A stretch of 7,876 bases of DNA, taken from contig JBCDBH010000283.1 of the NCBI GenBank assembly GCA_039184055.1, forward strand, positions 1-7,876, read 5' to 3'. Of this stretch, positions 4,434-7,876 are shown one piece after another. Numbering within the stretch: the stretch's first letter is position 1; each line of letters begins with the position of its first letter. The translations under genes and the position numbers were made by a program. This DNA comes from JBCDBH01 sp039184055. GTDB taxonomy: Bacteria > Acidobacteriota > Thermoanaerobaculia > Multivoradales > J023. The notes beneath the pieces are model-generated. The model did not search any database, was not told where the DNA came from, and worked only from the letters and a program-made list of their open reading frames with translations.

Positions 4434-6923
4434 ATGTATGCCACCGACCTTCTCGACTCGCTCCCCGACCACCTACGCGAACGAAGCTCCACCACCGTCG
4501 ATCGCGATACCGGTGAGGGTTTCGTTCTCTATTGGATGAGAACCGCCGTGCGCGGTCACGAAAACCCGGCGCTCGATGTCGCTTTCGCGATCGGCGAGGT
4601 GTTGGATCGGCCGGTTTTCGTCTACCACGCCCTCTCCGAGCGCTACCCCTATGCATCGGATCGTCTTCATATGTTCGTCCTCGAAGGCGCCCGGGACGTC
4701 AGCGCTGAGCTCACCGAACGCGGAATCGGCTATGCCTTTCATCTCGAACGTCCAGGGCATCGTGGTCCTCACCTGATGACCCTGGCCCAGCGTGCGGGAG
4801 TCGTGGTCACGGAGAACATGCCCGTGCCTCCGCTCTCCGAATGGACGCGACGACTGACGACGGACATCGATCGTCCTGTCCTGCTCGTCGACACGGCCTG
4901 TATCGTGCCGATGATGAGCACCGAGAAGGCCTACGATCGAGCCTTCGCGTTTCGTAAGGCCACGGCAGCCACCCGCGACCGAGCCGTGACGAAAGCATGG
5001 CCCGAGAGCTCCGTACCGAGGGAGCCATTCATACCCGCCGATCTTCCTTTTTCCCCGATCAACCTGGAATCCGCCGATCTGGGCGCGCTGGTGGCGGCCT
5101 GCGAGATCGATCACGGGGTCGCACCTGTGCCCCATTCTCGCGGTGGGAGCGTGGCGGGCTACGCACGGTGGAACGCCTTTCTCGACGGCCCGGGTCTGAA
5201 ACGCTATGCGCGTGATCGCAATGACCCCACCAAGAACGGCACGAGCCGGATGTCACCCTATTTGCACTTCGGTCACGTCTCACCGTTTCGCTTGGCGCGC
5301 GAAGCCGTCACCCGAGGTGGCGCAGGTGCCGAAAAATACCTCGATGAGCTGCTCGTCTGGCGCGAGCTCGCTTATCACTTTTGCCATCATCAAACTCGCC
5401 GTCATCACCAAGCCGATCCCGGGCAACTCGACGATCTCGCCATCTTGCCACCATGGGCTCGTGAGTCGCTCACCGCCCATGCGAACGACCCGCGCCCGCT
5501 CGATCTCTCGTGGGAGAACTTGGCGCGAGGCCGCTCCGGCGATGCCCTGTGGGATACCGCGCAAACGTCACTTCTCATACACGGCGAGCTACACAACAAC
5601 GTGCGAATGACCTGGGGCAAGGCGGTTCTCGGATGGACGAAGACACCCGACCGGGCGCTCGAGCACGTCATCGACCTCAATCACCGCTACGCGCTCGACG
5701 GTCGGGATCCAGCTTCGTACGGCGGGATTTTGTGGTGTTTCGGTGCCTTCGATCGCCCTTTCGAGCCGGCAAAGCCCGTCCTGGGTCGGATTCGTCCACG
5801 CAGCACCACGAGTCACGCTCGCCGTCTCAACCTCGATCTCTGGTCTCGTACCATCCGTCGTCCAGCGCACGATTCACCCCCGCGAGTCGCGGTCGTCGGC
5901 GCGGGAATCGCCGGCTTGGCCGGTGCTCGTTGCCTCGCCGATCATGGGCTCGAGGTGGTCGTGTTCGACAAAGGACGGGGTCCGGGAGGACGTGCCTCGA
6001 CACGACGCGCGCAGGGACCACAGGGAACCTTGACCTTCGATCACGGTGCTCAATATTTCTCGGCCCGTGACCCTCGATTCGCTCGTTTTGTCGAATCCTG
6101 GCACCACGACGGGGTCGTCGCCCCGTGGCGCGGCAGGTTCGTCACCATCGACGACGGCACGATCGTTCCCCGTCACGATGAACACCCACGCTGGGTGGGC
6201 GTACCCGGAATGAACGCGGTGCTCGCCCATCTGGCGACCGACCTCGACGTTCGATGGTCGACCCGTGTCGATCGGCTGACCAGGCATGGCTCGACCTGGC
6301 AGCTGACCACCCACGACGGAGACCAGGATGATTTCGATGTCGTCCTGATCGCCACCCCCGCCTTGCAAGCCGCCGCACTGCTACGAGAGCCGGCCCCTCA
6401 TATCGCCTCACGGCTCGACCACGTAGAAATGGCGCCGTGCTGGGCGGTCATGGTGGCGTGGGATCAACCGCTCGATGTCGATTTCGACGCGGGCTTCATC
6501 CACCAAGGTCCTCTGTCTTGGGTCGCCGCCAATCGCAGCAAGCCAGGCCGGTCCCAACACGAGACCTGGGTCTTGCACGCTTCTCCCGAGTGGACCTCCG
6601 AACACATCGAAGACCCACCGGAAACCGTCGCCGAGCAGCTCCTCGACGCCTTTGCCCGGATCCTCGATCGACGTCTGCCGTCGCCGAACCATCTCGTGGC
6701 CCATCGCTGGCGTTACGCGCGCACCCTCGAACCCCTGGGTGATGCAGCATTGTGGGACCCAGCGTCGAATCTCGGCTGCTGCGGTGACTGGTGTCACGGC
6801 GCGAAGATCGAAGCCGCTTGGCTGAGCGGCGCGGCCCTCGCCGGCCGCTTGCTGACCCATGGCCACACCACGGCTCCCGATCGATCAGCCACCGATCAGC
6901 TTTCGCTCTTCCCACCCTCGTAG
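4434..6923 (+). CDS. Fusion of class II-type DNA photolyase with renalase-like FAD/NAD(P) oxidoreductase, C-terminal QLSLF tail, 829 aa
   Basis: The N-terminal module (about 1-465) is a class II-type photolyase, expected to reverse UV-induced pyrimidine dimers using light and FAD. It has FVLYWMRTAVRGHENPALDVA (30-50), the FAD-pocket block RNDPTKNGTSRMSPYLHFG (262-280), LWDTAQ...HNNVRMTWGKAVLGW (372-401) and LNHRYALDGRDPASYGGILW (415-434). W373, W394 and W401 have the spacing of the W360/W381/W388 electron-transfer triad of Methanosarcina mazei photolyase, and N416 matches its N403. The C-terminal module (about 483-805) resembles bacterial renalase-like amine oxidoreductases: VAVVGAGIAGLAGAR (485-499), VFDKGRGPGGRASTRRA (510-526), FDHGAQYFSARDPRF (535-549), WVGVPGMNA (587-595) and GDWCHGAKIEAAWLSG (784-799). 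Its substrate is unknown. A short tail ends in QLSLFPPS. The start is uncertain. I prefer the ATG at 4434 because it leaves about 30 residues before LYWM. The ATG at 4386 (845 aa) is possible. The GTG at 4251 would run antisense into the DUF427 gene. None has a clear Shine-Dalgarno. The frame is unbroken across the junction. Confidence 0.88.
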   Translation: MYATDLLDSLPDHLRERSSTTVDRDTGEGFVLYWMRTAVRGHENPALDVAFAIGEVLDRPVFVYHALSERYPYASDRLHMFVLEGARDVSAELTERGIGYAFHLERPGHRGPHLMTLAQRAGVVVTENMPVPPLSEWTRRLTTDIDRPVLLVDTACIVPMMSTEKAYDRAFAFRKATAATRDRAVTKAWPESSVPREPFIPADLPFSPINLESADLGALVAACEIDHGVAPVPHSRGGSVAGYARWNAFLDGPGLKRYARDRNDPTKNGTSRMSPYLHFGHVSPFRLAREAVTRGGAGAEKYLDELLVWRELAYHFCHHQTRRHHQADPGQLDDLAILPPWARESLTAHANDPRPLDLSWENLARGRSGDALWDTAQTSLLIHGELHNNVRMTWGKAVLGWTKTPDRALEHVIDLNHRYALDGRDPASYGGILWCFGAFDRPFEPAKPVLGRIRPRSTTSHARRLNLDLWSRTIRRPAHDSPPRVAVVGAGIAGLAGARCLADHGLEVVVFDKGRGPGGRASTRRAQGPQGTLTFDHGAQYFSARDPRFARFVESWHHDGVVAPWRGRFVTIDDGTIVPRHDEHPRWVGVPGMNAVLAHLATDLDVRWSTRVDRLTRHGSTWQLTTHDGDQDDFDVVLIATPALQAAALLREPAPHIASRLDHVEMAPCWAVMVAWDQPLDVDFDAGFIHQGPLSWVAANRSKPGRSQHETWVLHASPEWTSEHIEDPPETVAEQLLDAFARILDRRLPSPNHLVAHRWRYARTLEPLGDAALWDPASNLGCCGDWCHGAKIEAAWLSGAALAGRLLTHGHTTAPDRSATDQLSLFPPS
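6897..6911 (+). other. Codons for a QLSLF sliding-clamp-binding motif at the C-terminus of the fusion protein
   Basis: Five codons specify Q-L-S-L-F, followed by PPS and the stop. The known bacterial beta-clamp (DnaN) binding consensus is QL[S/D]LF, usually in a flexible terminal tail, as in several polymerases and mismatch repair proteins. Here it follows a hydrophilic stretch (GHTTAPDRSATD) that begins after the last conserved block of the oxidoreductase domain. The motif is seen directly; clamp binding is inferred. Confidence 0.6.
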
Positions 6924-6957
6924 CCGGCTCTGCAACTCCCGACCGGGCGTGTCGTAT

Positions 6958-6980
6958 CTCCTCTAGACAGACTAGAGGAG
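6958..6980 (+). promoter_or_regulatory. Perfect 9-bp inverted repeat that includes the ribosome binding site of the beta-propeller gene
   Basis: CTCCTCTAG (6958-6966), the loop ACAGA, and CTAGAGGAG (6972-6980) form a perfect 9-bp stem. The right arm contains the Shine-Dalgarno AGAGGAG (6974-6980). In RNA this would hide the ribosome binding site; in DNA it could be a dimeric operator. There is no T-tract after it, so it does not look like the terminator of the fusion gene. The 66-bp gap between the genes holds little else. Confidence 0.45.
6974..6980 (+). promoter_or_regulatory. Ribosome binding site of the beta-propeller gene
   Basis: AGAGGAG lies 9 nt before the ATG at 6990 and supports that start, which also gives a well-formed signal peptide. 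Confidence 0.75.
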
Positions 6981-6989
6981 TCGATCGGG

Positions 6990-7876
6990 ATGCAAACATC
7001 AAAGATTCTGCTCGTGGCCATCATCGCCACGCTCGTGGGTAGTCAATCGGCTTTCGCCGAATCCTGGAGTCAGATTCGCGGCCCCCACCGGAGCGGGACC
7101 GTCGCCGGCGCTGGCGAACTGGCTCGATCCTGGCCAGCCAGTGGCCCGCAAGAGCTCTGGCGACAAACCATCGGCGAAGGCTTTTCCGGGATCGCCGTGG
7201 CCGATCAGCTCGCCATCACCGGTGCGCTCGACGGTGAGCGTGAAGTCGCGATTGCGTTCGACCGCTCGTCGGGCGAAGAGCGGTGGCGGACTCCGATCGG
7301 TTCCTTGTTCACGGAGCAATTCGGCAATGGTCCGCGATCCACTCCGCTGATCGACGGCGACCGTGTTTTCATCTTGTCGTCTCGCGGCCAGCTCCACGCC
7401 CTGCGTCTGAACAACGGTGAGCCGATCTGGACGCTGGACTTCGTCGAGACCCTCGGTGCGACCGTACCCCAGCGCGGTTTCTGTGGCTCTCCCATCCTGC
7501 TCGGCGAGCAGTTGATCATCGAGGCAGGTGGCAGCGAAGAACGAGCCCTTATCGCGGTCGACCGAGCTTCAGGCGAGTTGATGTGGCATAGCGGTGGCGG
7601 CGCTGCATCGTATTCGTCACCGATCGTGGCGACCATCGACGGCGTGCAACAGATCGTGCTCCCACGGCGCTTCGGGGTCGAGGGCCCTGAAATCCAAGCC
7701 TTCCGCACCGACGGCACCCTCTACTGGACCTTCCCGGCGCACCCCGCCATCATCAATATGGCGATTCACGTGCCGCCCGATCGGTTTTGGGTGTCGACCG
7801 CCGAAGACTGGGGCGGCGTGTTGCTATCGGTCAGCGATCACGACGGCTCGGCCACGGTCGAAGAGGTGTGGCGCAG
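6990..7876 (+). CDS. Secreted PQQ-like beta-propeller repeat protein, N-terminal 295 residues (runs off right edge)
   Basis: Exported protein of the PQQ-binding-like (quinoprotein/WD-like) beta-propeller class. Residues 1-23 are a signal peptide: basic start MQTSK, hydrophobic core ILLVAIIATLVG, and a likely signal peptidase I site AFA/ES. There is no lipobox cysteine, so it is probably periplasmic or secreted. The mature start SWSQIRGPHRSGTV is the 'W-x-Q-x-R-G-P-x-R-x-G' opening of a large group of uncharacterised propeller proteins. Propeller blades show at AFDRSSGEERWR (89-100), ALRLNNGEPIWTLD (137-150), AVDRASGELMWH (189-200) and AFRTDGTLYWTF (237-248), each with the usual 'D-x-x-x-G-x-x-x-W' pattern. 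Family members usually have about 400 residues or more, so several blades are outside the window. Whether it binds PQQ is unknown: many relatives are only structurally similar and may bind other ligands or proteins. It is 66 bp downstream of the fusion gene on the same strand, and co-transcription is possible. Confidence 0.9.
   Translation, partial: MQTSKILLVAIIATLVGSQSAFAESWSQIRGPHRSGTVAGAGELARSWPASGPQELWRQTIGEGFSGIAVADQLAITGALDGEREVAIAFDRSSGEERWRTPIGSLFTEQFGNGPRSTPLIDGDRVFILSSRGQLHALRLNNGEPIWTLDFVETLGATVPQRGFCGSPILLGEQLIIEAGGSEERALIAVDRASGELMWHSGGGAASYSSPIVATIDGVQQIVLPRRFGVEGPEIQAFRTDGTLYWTFPAHPAIINMAIHVPPDRFWVSTAEDWGGVLLSVSDHDGSATVEEVWR

Noticed and set aside
4315..4656. Upstream extension of the DUF427 frame to 4656
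   Set aside because: The extra 114 codons are Arg-rich and overlap the photolyase gene on the opposite strand. The GGAGG before the GTG at 4314 and the family N-terminus both point to the shorter form.
4473..5135. 220-codon minus-strand frame opposite the photolyase module
   Set aside because: It has no domain, unusual composition and full overlap with conserved photolyase sequence. It is a shadow frame.

Overview
This is a GC-rich bacterial chromosomal segment with few gaps between genes. It holds six protein-coding genes: three complete and one partial on the minus strand, one complete and one partial on the plus strand. I see no tRNA, rRNA, CRISPR array, transposase or phage gene. The lineage cannot be fixed from the sequence. 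High GC, an MtaB methylthiotransferase, a class II-type photolyase and a secreted PQQ-like beta-propeller of the 'W-x-Q-x-R-G-P' type would suit Acidobacteriota, Planctomycetota, Myxococcota or a relative. That is inference only.

Left part (1-1822, minus strand): the first 294 codons of an MtaB-type tRNA t6A37 methylthiotransferase run off the left edge. Upstream of it is a 178-aa protein of unknown function with a short 'ARELGF-x-x-W' motif. Between them lies a four-copy 18-bp tandem repeat. The repeat stays open in the frame of the 178-aa gene beyond its stop codon.

Centre (1823-4314, minus strand): a 588-aa PGM1-type peptide ligase (preATP-grasp, ATP-grasp and PGM1 C-terminal domains) has a 233-bp leader. 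The leader contains two hairpins, and one arm of the second could also pair with the Shine-Dalgarno sequence. Upstream of it is a small DUF427 protein with a GTG start and a strong ribosome binding site.

Right part (4315-7876, plus strand): divergent from the DUF427 gene is a large fusion. It joins a complete class II-type DNA photolyase, with the class II tryptophan triad and the flavin-contacting asparagine conserved, to a renalase-like FAD/NAD(P)-binding oxidoreductase. The protein ends in a short tail carrying QLSLF, a perfect match to the consensus by which bacterial proteins bind the DNA sliding clamp (DnaN). This is the most interesting signal in the window: it suggests a two-flavin repair protein tethered to the replication clamp. 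A secreted PQQ-like beta-propeller protein follows 66 bp downstream. Its ribosome binding site lies inside a perfect 9-bp inverted repeat.

The genes do not form one obvious pathway. The DUF427/photolyase-oxidoreductase pair shares a 119-bp divergent control region and may be a light or DNA-damage response unit. The ATP-grasp ligase stands without recognisable partners for natural product synthesis inside the window.
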